From assembly GCF_000172795.2 (NCBI RefSeq), contig NZ_CP020947.1:1615001-1679000 (forward strand): a stretch of 64,000 bases of DNA, given 5' to 3'. The notes under the pieces were generated by a model. It did no database searches, was not told where the DNA came from, and saw only the letters and a program-made list of their open reading frames with translations. This stretch comes from Rhizobium sp. CIAT894. GTDB taxonomy: Bacteria > Pseudomonadota > Alphaproteobacteria > Rhizobiales > Rhizobiaceae. Made by a program: the position numbers and the translations under genes. Below, in pieces: positions 8,154 to 15,775 of this stretch; the first letter of the stretch is position 1, and the number at the start of each line of letters is the position of its first letter.

Positions 8154-8462
8154 TCAGTATTCCCCGGAATCGAGGCCGGGCGAGGAGAAATGCCGCCAGG
8201 CGGCGGTGACCGTCTCCGGGCTTATGCCGCTCGCCGCGCAGAAAGCCATCGCCGTCGGTTCATGGTTCATCAGGAAATCCATCATGCCGGCGAGGAAGCC
8301 TGGATCGTTGACGGCGCTGCGCACCTGGCCGGGCGCAACACCGGTGAGCGCAAGGAATCGGCCGAACATGTCGGGATCGTCGGCAAGCCAGCCGAGCACG
8401 GCGATCGCGGTTGCGTGCGGGTCGGCGGCCTGTTGTTTCGAAGTCTTGAAGTTGCTTTGCAT
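8154..8462 (-). CDS. DUF3572 domain protein
   Basis: A 102-residue, mainly helical small protein. The stretch HATAIAVLGWLADDPDMFGR and the segment FLALTGVAPGQVRSAVNDPGFL match the alphaproteobacterial DUF3572 family as I remember it; the function is unknown. It is the first gene of a two-gene minus-strand unit with the HAD-like gene 2 bp downstream, and it diverges from divK with 132 bp between. This adjacency to divK-pleD is seen in other rhizobia as far as I recall. No signal peptide or membrane span is present, so it should be cytoplasmic. Confidence 0.75.
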   Translation of the reverse strand: MQSNFKTSKQQAADPHATAIAVLGWLADDPDMFGRFLALTGVAPGQVRSAVNDPGFLAGMMDFLMNHEPTAMAFCAASGISPETVTAAWRHFSSPGLDSGEY

Positions 8463-8594
8463 TTCGAGGGGTAAGTTACCTTTTCTTCAACCAAATACCG
8501 CTAGCGTGCGCTATCGGTTTCACGGAGCTATTGTCCGCATGGGCCTTCCTCATGGGACGAACCGCTGCGCGAACGGACGTAGGGACAGCTTGCC

Positions 8595-8966
8595 ATGCCC
8601 AAACAGGTGATGATTGTAGAAGATAACGAGCTCAACATGAAGCTCTTTCGCGACCTCATCGAGGCGTCCGGTTATACGACGATCCAGACCAGAAACGGCA
8701 TGGAGGCGCTCGATCTGGCGCGCAAGTATCGCCCCGACCTCATCCTGATGGATATCCAGCTTCCCGAGGTCTCCGGCCTCGAAGTCACGAAATGGCTGAA
8801 GGAGGACGACGAGCTGCACGTGATCCCCGTCATTGCCGTCACGGCTTTCGCGATGAAGGGCGACGAGGAACGGATCCGCCAGGGCGGTTGTGAGGCCTAT
8901 GTTTCCAAGCCGATCTCGGTTCCAAAATTCATCGAGACGATCAAGACCTATCTGGGCGATGCCTGA
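8595..8966 (+). CDS. divK: Cell-cycle response regulator DivK
   Basis: A single-domain CheY-like receiver of 123 residues with no output domain. The acidic pocket (VEDNE near residue 9), phosphoacceptor Asp53 in LILMDIQLP, Thr in AVTAFAM and Lys in YVSKPI are all present. The sequence is the DivK type rather than a generic receiver: it opens [20 protein letters not shown]. In alphaproteobacteria DivK is phosphorylated by PleC/DivJ kinases and controls the CckA-CtrA pathway and so division asymmetry. pleD follows after 18 bp, the conserved divK-pleD operon. Confidence 0.95.
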   Translation: MPKQVMIVEDNELNMKLFRDLIEASGYTTIQTRNGMEALDLARKYRPDLILMDIQLPEVSGLEVTKWLKEDDELHVIPVIAVTAFAMKGDEERIRQGGCEAYVSKPISVPKFIETIKTYLGDA

Positions 8967-8984
8967 CGCATCGGAAAGACACCT

Positions 8985-10358
8985 ATGACTGCGCGAATAC
9001 TGGTGGTTGACGATATTCCGGCCAACGTGAAGCTGCTCGAAGCGCGGCTGCTTGCCGAATATTTCGACGTGATGACCGCGGCCGACGGCTACACGGCGCT
9101 GGCGATCTGCGAGCGCAACCAGGTCGATCTCATTCTGCTCGACATCATGATGCCTGGCATAGACGGTTTCGAGGTCTGCGAGCGGCTGAAGGCCAGCCAG
9201 AAGACCGCGCATATCCCGGTCGTCATGGTCACCGCGCTCGACCAGCCGGCCGATCGCGTGCGCGGTCTGAAGGCCGGCGCCGACGATTTCCTCACCAAGC
9301 CGGTCAACGATCTGCAGCTGATCTCGCGGGTGAAGAGCCTGCTGCGGTTGAAGACGCTGAGCGATGAGCTGCGCATCCGCGCCGACACCGCCCATACGAT
9401 GGGCATCGACGACCTCGCGCGCTCAGGCGAGGGCCGTGCCGACGAGACCGCTCAGGTGCTGCTCGTCGACGGCCGCGCCAATTCACAGGAGCGTCTCATC
9501 AAGGCGCTGAAGCCCGTCGCCGACGTGCTTGCCCTCTCCGATCCGCAGGCCGCTCTGTTCGAGGCGGCCGAAAGCGCGTTCGATCTCGTCATCGTCAACG
9601 CCAATTTCGACGATTACGATCCGCTTCGCCTCTGCTCGCAGCTGCGCTCGCTGGAGCGCACGCGCTTTCTGCCGATCCTGATCATCACCGAGCAGGGCGC
9701 CGACGAGATGGTCGTGCGCGCGCTCGATCTCGGCGTCAACGATTACATCATCCGCCCGGTCGATCCCAACGAACTGGTTGCCCGCAGCCTGACGCAGATC
9801 CGCCGCAAGCGCTACAACGACCGCCTGCGAGCCAGCGTCAAGCAGACGATCGAGCTTGCCGTCACCGATCCGCTGACCGGCCTCTACAACAGGCGCTATC
9901 TCGACAATCACCTGAACGTGCTGTTCAACCGTTCGATGGCGCGGGGCCGGCCGCTTTCGGTGCTGATCACCGATATCGACCGCTTCAAGCAGGTGAACGA
10001 CACCTTTGGCCATGATGGCGGCGACGAAGTGCTGCGGGAATTTGCAAGCCGCGTCCGTTCGACCATTCGTGGCGCCGACCTCGCCTGCCGCTATGGCGGG
10101 GAAGAATTCGTGGTCGTGATGCCCGACACCTCGCCGGAGATCGCCGCCACTGTCGCCGAGCGCTTGCGCGCGGCGGTGGAAAGCACGCCCTTCATGCTGA
10201 AACGCGCCGGTGAGGCGCTGAACGTTACCGCGTCCTTCGGCATCGCCTCGCGCATCGCAGCGGTGCTGACGCCGGATCAGCTGATGAAGCAGGCGGATCT
10301 CGCCCTTTACGAGGCCAAGAACACCGGCCGCAACCGCGTGGTCGCCGCAGCCGCCTGA
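8985..10358 (+). CDS. pleD: Diguanylate cyclase response regulator PleD
   Basis: A 457-residue protein with two receiver domains and a GGDEF output domain. Receiver 1 has phosphoacceptor Asp53 (LILLDIMMPG). Receiver 2 (about residues 155-270) is an adaptor lacking the normal acidic pocket. The GGDEF domain has the active site GGEEF at residues 371-375 and the product-inhibition site RGAD at 362-365, the Arg-x-x-Asp arrangement of Caulobacter PleD. It makes cyclic di-GMP on phosphorylation and dimerisation, and acts in the swarmer-to-stalk or equivalent transition. It is co-transcribed with divK (18-bp gap) and followed by a hairpin at 10431. Confidence 0.95.
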   Translation: MTARILVVDDIPANVKLLEARLLAEYFDVMTAADGYTALAICERNQVDLILLDIMMPGIDGFEVCERLKASQKTAHIPVVMVTALDQPADRVRGLKAGADDFLTKPVNDLQLISRVKSLLRLKTLSDELRIRADTAHTMGIDDLARSGEGRADETAQVLLVDGRANSQERLIKALKPVADVLALSDPQAALFEAAESAFDLVIVNANFDDYDPLRLCSQLRSLERTRFLPILIITEQGADEMVVRALDLGVNDYIIRPVDPNELVARSLTQIRRKRYNDRLRASVKQTIELAVTDPLTGLYNRRYLDNHLNVLFNRSMARGRPLSVLITDIDRFKQVNDTFGHDGGDEVLREFASRVRSTIRGADLACRYGGEEFVVVMPDTSPEIAATVAERLRAAVESTPFMLKRAGEALNVTASFGIASRIAAVLTPDQLMKQADLALYEAKNTGRNRVVAAAA

Positions 10359-10430
10359 CGAATCATTTGCCGGCATACCCGCCATTTGCAAGTTATCCAC
10401 CGCGGTAAGTGAAGTGTTACCGATTTTTAA

Positions 10431-10460
10431 TTTCGCCTCTGCGATGCGAGGCGAAAATTT
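10431..10460 (+). terminator. Terminator candidate after divK-pleD
   Basis: TTTCGCCTC and GAGGCGAAA form a 9-bp stem with an 8-nt loop, 72 bp after the pleD stop. It is followed by ATTTTAG, a short T-rich run. Confidence 0.55.
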
Positions 10461-10819
10461 TAGAACTCTATAGCCCAAAAATGGACTTTCGGCTTTGTTG
10501 GGGATATGTCGCCGCGCGATAGTGTTGGGGGTGTCGAAGCCTTCGCGCCGGATGAAATGAAGACTATAAAAAATGCCGGCCGCCTGCAGGCTCAAATAGA
10601 GTGCGGCGATGTCAACTCACGTAAGGGGAGGGGAGGCGTAAGTTATTAAGTTATATTGTCGATTTTCTTGGCGCGATCCGACATTAGGCTTCAGCTCAAA
10701 GCAGAGCCGATAAATCTTTGTATGTCCCAAAATCGGACTTTTAACCATAGAATCAAGCTAAGAAATTTCACCATTAAGAATTTGTTGATTTTCTTTCATT
10801 TTTGCGCAAATTATCGGCT

Positions 10820-11008
10820 CATAAGAGAAGCGCTCCCGATGAGGAGTTGTCGATACCCCATGATGCTCAGGTCCGCCGCATCTCCTGGGTCGTGGGGTCG
10901 GTCGGCTGGTACGCAAATTATAGCGGTTCCTCGTGCCGTTTTGCATGCTGGTCGACCCCCTTACACGAAAACGCCGCCACTTCCCGAAGATGGAAGGGCG
11001 GCGTTTTT
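10820..11008 (+). ncRNA. Candidate structured small RNA between pleD and rpmG
   Basis: No credible reading frame covers this stretch, but it folds strongly. Hairpin 1 (10855-10898) pairs ACCCCATGA with TCGTGGGGT and, inside that, CTCAGG with CCTGGG. Hairpin 2 (10900-10957) pairs GGTCGGCTG with TGGTCGACC and GCAAA with TTTGC. It ends in an intrinsic terminator (10968-11008). A plausible promoter lies upstream: TTGATT (10785-10790), 17 bp, AAATTA (10808-10813), predicting a start near 10820 and an RNA of about 190 nt. I do not recognise the family. The 5' end is uncertain by tens of bases, and part could instead be a long 3' element. Confidence 0.6.
10968..11008 (+). terminator. Intrinsic terminator of the candidate small RNA
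   Basis: AAAACGCCGCC pairs with GGCGGCGTTTT, and an inner CTTCC pairs with GGAAG, followed by TTTTTCTGTTT. It cannot serve pleD well because it lies 600 bp from that gene, beyond another hairpin. Confidence 0.8.
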
Positions 11009-11051
11009 CTGTTTGCGCTATCATCTTCCTGTGATGATCAATTCGGGCAAC

Positions 11052-11085
11052 AAAAAACGCGCAACCCGAAGGCGCGCGCTTTTTA
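11052..11085 (-). terminator. Terminator of rpmG
   Basis: An A-run, then GC-rich arms (CGCGC with GCGCG, and CC with GG around CGAA), then a T-run. Read on the minus strand it ends in GCGCGTTTTTT, 20 bp after the rpmG stop. A T-run on the other strand makes it potentially bidirectional. Confidence 0.7.
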
Positions 11086-11105
11086 AAAGCCCAGAGATCA
11101 AGGGA

Positions 11106-11273
11106 TTACTTGATCTTGGTTTCCTTGAACTCGACATGCTTCTTTGCAATCGGGTCGTACTTCGTCTTCGTCATCTTGTCCGTCATCGTACGGCTGTTCT
11201 TCGTCGTGACGTAGAAGAAACCGGTGTCGGCTGTCGACAGCAGCTTGATCTTGATTGTTGTAGCCTTGGCCAT
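11106..11273 (-). CDS. rpmG: 50S ribosomal protein L33
   Basis: A 55-residue ribosomal protein starting [20 protein letters not shown]. The start is ATG 11273 with AGGA upstream; the longer open frame has no coding character. It lacks the paired cysteines of zinc-binding L33 and is therefore the zinc-free form usual in proteobacteria. L33 sits near the exit site of the large subunit. It is a single-gene unit with its own terminator at 11052-11085, and the MFS gene upstream on the same strand ends 92 bp before its start. Confidence 0.95.
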   Translation of the reverse strand: MAKATTIKIKLLSTADTGFFYVTTKNSRTMTDKMTKTKYDPIAKKHVEFKETKIK

Positions 11274-11365
11274 AGTCGTCCTGCCTTTAAGAAAATGAAA
11301 GCCGTGGAAGCCGGATGGGCTCCACGGCAAATTCTGGCGCGAAACTACGAATCTTGCCCGAAAAG

Positions 11366-12550
11366 TCAAGTCCGTTTTCGAATGAACATCAGTCTGATGC
11401 CGGAAAGTAGGGCGTAAAGGCCGAAGAAGGCGGCAATCGCCCAGGCAAACCCGTTATTTCCAGCGACATCGATCGCCGCGCCGATCGCCTGCGGGCCGGC
11501 CACCGTTCCCATTGCATAACAGAAGACGAAGGCGGCATTGGCGGCGGCAAGGTCGGAGCCCGTCAGCCGCGAGCCGAGATGGCTGAGGCCGACCGTGTAG
11601 AGGCCGGACACACAGCCGCCCCAGAAGAGCAGCAGCCCGGCCATCAGCAGCCAGTTGTCGAGCAGCAAGGGCAGCATCATCGAGCCGATGAATCCCATCA
11701 GCGCCATGCCGGCCAGAAGCGGCCGCTTGTCGGAGATGCGGTCGGAAAGCAGGCCGAGCGGGATCTGGAAGATGACGTTGCCGACGCCCATCATGGTCAG
11801 CAGAAGGGCTGCCTGCGATTCGGTGAAATGCGCGCGCACGGCAAAGACCGGGAAAAGCGAAAGGCCGCCCGCTTCGACCGCGCCGAAGATGAAGACCGCC
11901 GCCGTTGCCGTCGGCACCAGGAAAACGTAGCGCATGAAATGCAGCTCCGGTTTTTCCTCGAGTATCGGGCTTTCGTCGCGGGCGATGAAGATCGGAATGG
12001 CGGCAAGCAGGATGGCGCCGGCGCCGATCAGGAAGGGAAAGATGCCGTCGCTGCCGAGGATCGAAAACAGCAGCGGCCCGGCCGCAAAGCCGAGCGACAG
12101 CACGGTCGCATAGATGCCGAGCACGAAGCCGCGTTTGGAAGGCGGCGAAGCGGCGTTGATCCAGAATTCCGAGAGGATGAACAGCGTCGTCGTCGCGCCA
12201 TGGAAGGCGAAACGCAGCGGAAACCACATCCAGAAATCCTCGGCATAATAAAAACCGAGTGCACTCAGCGCCGAAATCAGCACGGCCCAGAGCATTGTCG
12301 GGGCAACGCCGTATTTATGGGCGAGCTTGGTGGTGATCGGGGCGGCAGCCATTGCCGCGACCCCGGCCATCGCCGTGTTGAGCCCGATCAGAGTGGACGA
12401 GATGCCGCGTTTTTCGAGGATGATGCTGAGAAGCGGGAGCCCGAGGCCGATTGCAATGCCGACGGCTGAGATCGACGAGATGGCTGCCACCAGAGAAGGC
12501 CAATGGATTTCCTCGACATCGCCTGGTGTGCCGTTTCTCGGCTGAGACAT
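11366..12550 (-). CDS. MFS transporter (YcaD-like)
   Basis: A 394-residue polytopic inner-membrane protein with about 12 hydrophobic spans. It has two halves of six around a short cytoplasmic loop ([16 protein letters not shown] near residue 195). The first inter-helix loops carry KLAHKYGV and, in the second half, [14 protein letters not shown], the major-facilitator A-motif (Gly-x-x-x-Asp-Arg...). The overall pattern, including FRFAFHG-like [14 protein letters not shown] and SEFWIN, resembles the YcaD/YfkF-type permeases. The substrate cannot be inferred. It is not obviously in an operon; rpmG follows 92 bp downstream with its own ribosome binding site. Confidence 0.85.
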   Translation of the reverse strand: MSQPRNGTPGDVEEIHWPSLVAAISSISAVGIAIGLGLPLLSIILEKRGISSTLIGLNTAMAGVAAMAAAPITTKLAHKYGVAPTMLWAVLISALSALGFYYAEDFWMWFPLRFAFHGATTTLFILSEFWINAASPPSKRGFVLGIYATVLSLGFAAGPLLFSILGSDGIFPFLIGAGAILLAAIPIFIARDESPILEEKPELHFMRYVFLVPTATAAVFIFGAVEAGGLSLFPVFAVRAHFTESQAALLLTMMGVGNVIFQIPLGLLSDRISDKRPLLAGMALMGFIGSMMLPLLLDNWLLMAGLLLFWGGCVSGLYTVGLSHLGSRLTGSDLAAANAAFVFCYAMGTVAGPQAIGAAIDVAGNNGFAWAIAAFFGLYALLSGIRLMFIRKRT

Positions 12551-12804
12551 TTATCCATCCTTAGAAAAGCTACGCGAACGAATCGGCCGGCCACCTCACA
12601 CAGAAAGACACAGGCGTGCCAGATCCGGGTGACGGGCGGCGTTTCGCAGTATTTCCGATGTGAGTGACCACCTGCGGAATGTAAAGCCTGTTCAGACAAG
12701 AAAAGCTTCATGTCAAGTCGTTGAGCATCGTCGGCTGCCGCGTTCGGGTGGTGATCGGTGGAGCGCTGCCACTACACGTCAAATATGTCTGGAAGGTGAA
12801 GGCG

Positions 12805-13257
12805 CTACTCCGATCGGCCCGGGATGTCGTAATCGTCGGGATCGTCACTTTCTCCACCGAAACCGTGCATGCGCAACGCCCATTGCAGGCCGATGACACC
12901 GCCTTTGATCGGCTGGATCGAGGCAAGCGCCGTCACGACGGTGATCGGCGCCCAGATGGCAAGATGCACCCATACCGGCAGTATGAAAGTCATGTCGGTC
13001 AGCATATAGCCGCCGACCACGACGTGGCCGAGAACAAGGATGACGATATAGGGCGGCAGGTCGTCGGCGCGTTGGTGATGCATCGCCTCGCCGCATGCCG
13101 CGCAATGATCGACCGGCTTCAGGAAGGCGCGGAAGAGCTTGCCGTTGCCGCAGGCCGGGCAGCGGTTCATCAGCCCGCGCATGATGGAGCGCCCGACCGG
13201 GCGCTCGACCTCGGGCCCATCCCCGTAGCGGACAGCCGGATCGGTCGGTGTGCTCAT
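12805..13257 (-). CDS. DUF983 family membrane protein
   Basis: A 150-residue protein with an N-terminal zinc-ribbon-like motif (RCPACGNGKLF and HCAACGEAM, two Cys-x2-Cys knuckles) followed by two membrane spans (IVILVLGHVVVGGYML and VHLAIWAPITVVTALASI). This is the pattern of DUF983, a family of unknown function sometimes found beside cytochrome oxidase genes. The acidic tail SDDPDDYDI is probably cytoplasmic. It lies between the MFS gene and rnr on the same strand, with 144 bp to the rnr stop. The 254 bp on its other side hold no gene that I can support. Confidence 0.85.
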   Translation of the reverse strand: MSTPTDPAVRYGDGPEVERPVGRSIMRGLMNRCPACGNGKLFRAFLKPVDHCAACGEAMHHQRADDLPPYIVILVLGHVVVGGYMLTDMTFILPVWVHLAIWAPITVVTALASIQPIKGGVIGLQWALRMHGFGGESDDPDDYDIPGRSE

Positions 13258-13302
13258 CGTATGTTCCTCTTCGGCGCTTCCGTGAAAACCTGATCCGCTT
13301 TA

Positions 13303-13350
13303 ATGCATGCCGCCTGGAAATGGCGGCGTTTCCGCGACAACGGCATGCAT
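13303..13350. repeat. Interrupted inverted repeat downstream of rnr
   Basis: ATGCATGCCG and CGGCATGCAT form a perfect 10-bp inverted repeat separated by 28 bp, within which GGAAA can pair with TTTCC. It lies 52 bp after the rnr stop codon on the minus strand. There is no T-run on the distal side, so its use as a terminator is uncertain. Confidence 0.5.
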
Positions 13351-13401
13351 AAAAATAAGAGCTGAGCCGCGTCGCATGAAGCAAATTTGACGCGACACGC
13401 T

Positions 13402-15774
13402 TCAGCGCCGCCCGCGCGGCGGCCTCGTTCCCGGCTTCTTGCGGACCTGACCCTTGTCGCGGCGGCCGGCTTTGTGGAAGGAGCGCACCGCCGTCGGCAT
13501 CTGGCGCCCTTCGCTGATCATCTCGAAACGCAGCGCGCCGGCAAGCGGGATTGCCTCGGCGAGCTTCACCGTCACATTGTCGCCAAGGCGATAGCCGAGC
13601 CCTGTCCGTTCGCCCGAGAGCGCCTGATGCGCCTCGTCATAGATGAAATAATCGCTGCCAAGCGTTGATATGGGGACGAAACCATCGGCGCCATAGTCCG
13701 GCAGGGCGACAAAAAGCCCGGATTTCGTCACACCCGAGACCCGTCCTGCAAATTCTTCGCCGACTCGGCCGGCAAGGTGATGGGCGATCAGCCGGTCGAC
13801 CGTCTCGCGCTCGGCTGCCATGGCCCGGCGCTCGAAGGTCGAGATTTCGGCGGCGATATCGTCGAGCGTGGCTTCTTCCTCGGAGGTGATGCCGCCTTCG
13901 CCGAAGCCGAGCGAGCCGACGAGGGCGCGATGCACGATGAGATCGGCGTAACGGCGGATCGGCGAGGTGAAATGCGCGTATTTCATCAGGTTGAGGCCAA
14001 AATGGCCGATATTCTCCGGGCCGTAGATTGCCTGGCTCTGCGAGCGCAACACCATCTCGTTGACCATGGTCTGGTGCGGCGTGCCGTCCGCCTTCGCCAG
14101 GATGCCGTTGAAATTGTTGGCGCGCATATTGCCGCCCTTGGCGAGCGGGATGCCGAGCGTTGCCAGGAACTCGCGCAGGATTTCCTGCTTGGCGAGCGTC
14201 GGGCCGTCATGGATGCGGTAGATCAGCGGCTGGCGTTTCTTTTCCAGCGTCTCGGCGGCCGAGACGTTCGCCTGGATCATCATCTCTTCGATCAGCTTGT
14301 GCGCATCGAGCCGCGGCGGCACGACGACGCGGTCGACCGTGCCGTCGGGTTTCAGCAGGATCTTGCGCTCCGGCATGTCGAGTTCCAGCGGCTGGCGCCG
14401 GTCGCGTCCGCGCTTCATCACCTCATAGGCGTGCCAGAGCGGCTTCAGGATCGGCTCGAGCATCGGCCCGGTCCGATCGTCCGGCTGACCGTCGATCGCT
14501 GCCTGCGCCTGCTGGTAGGAGAGTTTGGCCGCGCTCTTCATCATGATGCGATGAAACGTGTGGCCGATCTTGCGGCCTTCGCCGGAGAAGCTCATGCGCA
14601 CGGCAAGCGCCGGGCGGTCGACGCCTTCCTTCAGCGAGCAGAGATCGTTGGAGATGCGCTCCGGCAGCATCGGGACGACGCGATCCGGGAAATAGACGGA
14701 GTTGCCGCGTTTCAGCGCCTCGCGGTCGAGCGGCGACTTGGGGCGGACATACCAGGAGACGTCGGCGATCGCCACCGTGACGACGACGCCGCCGGGATTG
14801 TCGGGCGAGGGGTCGAGCTCGGCATAGACGGCGTCGTCATGGTCCTTGGCGTCGGCCGGATCGATGGTGATCAGCGGCACGTCGCGCCAATCCTCGCGAT
14901 GCGACATCGTCGCCGGTTTTGCATCTTCCGCCTCGGCCATGACGGCAGGCGGGAAGACATGCGGGATGCCGTGTGCATGGATGGCGATCATCGAGATCGC
15001 CTTTTCCGAGCCGACAGAGCCGACGACGGAGAGCACCTTGGCACGCGGCAGGCCGAAACGGCCGAGGCGGGCGATTTCGACTTCGACCAGATCGCCGTCC
15101 GCGGCACCGCCGGTGAAGTCTGGATCGATTACCATCTCCTCGCCGCGCCGCTCGATCGGCAGCAGCCGGCCGCCGCCGCCGGGCGCGGTGCGGAAAACGC
15201 CCATCGAGGCGCCGCGGCGCTTGTCGATTACTTTGATGATCCGCGCCGTATAGGCCGGCCCGCCGCGATCGACGGCCGAGAAGATCTTTGCGAGGATCCG
15301 GTCGCCGAGGCCGGCGACGGGTGCCTTGCCCTTGCCCTGGCGGCCCGCCGGCGATTGCTGGCGGATGGCGACGGCAGGCGCGACACCCTGGTCCTCAGGC
15401 CATTCCGCCGGCCGGCCGATCAGATCGCCGTCCTTGTCGCGCGTAGTGATATCGAGAACGGTGACGGGCGGCAGTGCGCCGGGACGAATGAGCGACTTGC
15501 GGCTCTTCTGCAGCATGCCTTCCTGCTCGAGTTCCTGCAGCATATGCTTGAGCTCGACGCGGTTGTCGCCCTTCAGGCCGAAAGCCTTGGCGAGTTCGCG
15601 TTTGGAGGCTTTCTGCGGATGATCGGCGATGAAGCGCAGGATCACCTCGCGCGACGGCAGGGCGCCGTGCACGATGTTCAGCGGCTCGACGGCGGGAGCA
15701 TCCTTGCCGGCGCGGCCGATCTTGCCCGGACGCTTGCCCGCAGGGTTCGTTCTGTCGCGCGGTATTCTGCTCAC
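13402..15774 (-). CDS. rnr: Ribonuclease R
   Basis: A 790-residue 3'-to-5' exoribonuclease of the RNB family. The order is an N-terminal helix-turn-helix-like region (about 40-110), cold-shock/OB domains, the RNB catalytic domain, and an S1 domain near residue 680 (GRVSGVTKSGLFVALPDYGA). The RNB motif TIDPADAKDHDDAVYAE (near residue 305) gives the metal-binding aspartates. The C-terminus is a basic tail (GQVRKKPGTRPPRGRR) typical of RNase R. It degrades structured RNA in quality control. The start codon lies 1 bp after the topA stop, so the two are surely co-transcribed. Confidence 0.96.
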   Translation of the reverse strand: MSRIPRDRTNPAGKRPGKIGRAGKDAPAVEPLNIVHGALPSREVILRFIADHPQKASKRELAKAFGLKGDNRVELKHMLQELEQEGMLQKSRKSLIRPGALPPVTVLDITTRDKDGDLIGRPAEWPEDQGVAPAVAIRQQSPAGRQGKGKAPVAGLGDRILAKIFSAVDRGGPAYTARIIKVIDKRRGASMGVFRTAPGGGGRLLPIERRGEEMVIDPDFTGGAADGDLVEVEIARLGRFGLPRAKVLSVVGSVGSEKAISMIAIHAHGIPHVFPPAVMAEAEDAKPATMSHREDWRDVPLITIDPADAKDHDDAVYAELDPSPDNPGGVVVTVAIADVSWYVRPKSPLDREALKRGNSVYFPDRVVPMLPERISNDLCSLKEGVDRPALAVRMSFSGEGRKIGHTFHRIMMKSAAKLSYQQAQAAIDGQPDDRTGPMLEPILKPLWHAYEVMKRGRDRRQPLELDMPERKILLKPDGTVDRVVVPPRLDAHKLIEEMMIQANVSAAETLEKKRQPLIYRIHDGPTLAKQEILREFLATLGIPLAKGGNMRANNFNGILAKADGTPHQTMVNEMVLRSQSQAIYGPENIGHFGLNLMKYAHFTSPIRRYADLIVHRALVGSLGFGEGGITSEEEATLDDIAAEISTFERRAMAAERETVDRLIAHHLAGRVGEEFAGRVSGVTKSGLFVALPDYGADGFVPISTLGSDYFIYDEAHQALSGERTGLGYRLGDNVTVKLAEAIPLAGALRFEMISEGRQMPTAVRSFHKAGRRDKGQVRKKPGTRPPRGRR

Positions 15775-15775
15775 G

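Noticed and set aside
10820..11008. Assignment of the candidate small RNA to 6S RNA or SRP RNA
   Set aside because: It does not show the central open bubble of 6S RNA, lacks the conserved SRP RNA tetraloop region, and is not next to the usual 6S neighbour gene; the family is left open.
10656..11417. A 253-codon plus-strand frame through the pleD-rpmG gap
   Set aside because: It crosses two terminators and the rpmG gene, and has no family resemblance or ribosome binding site.
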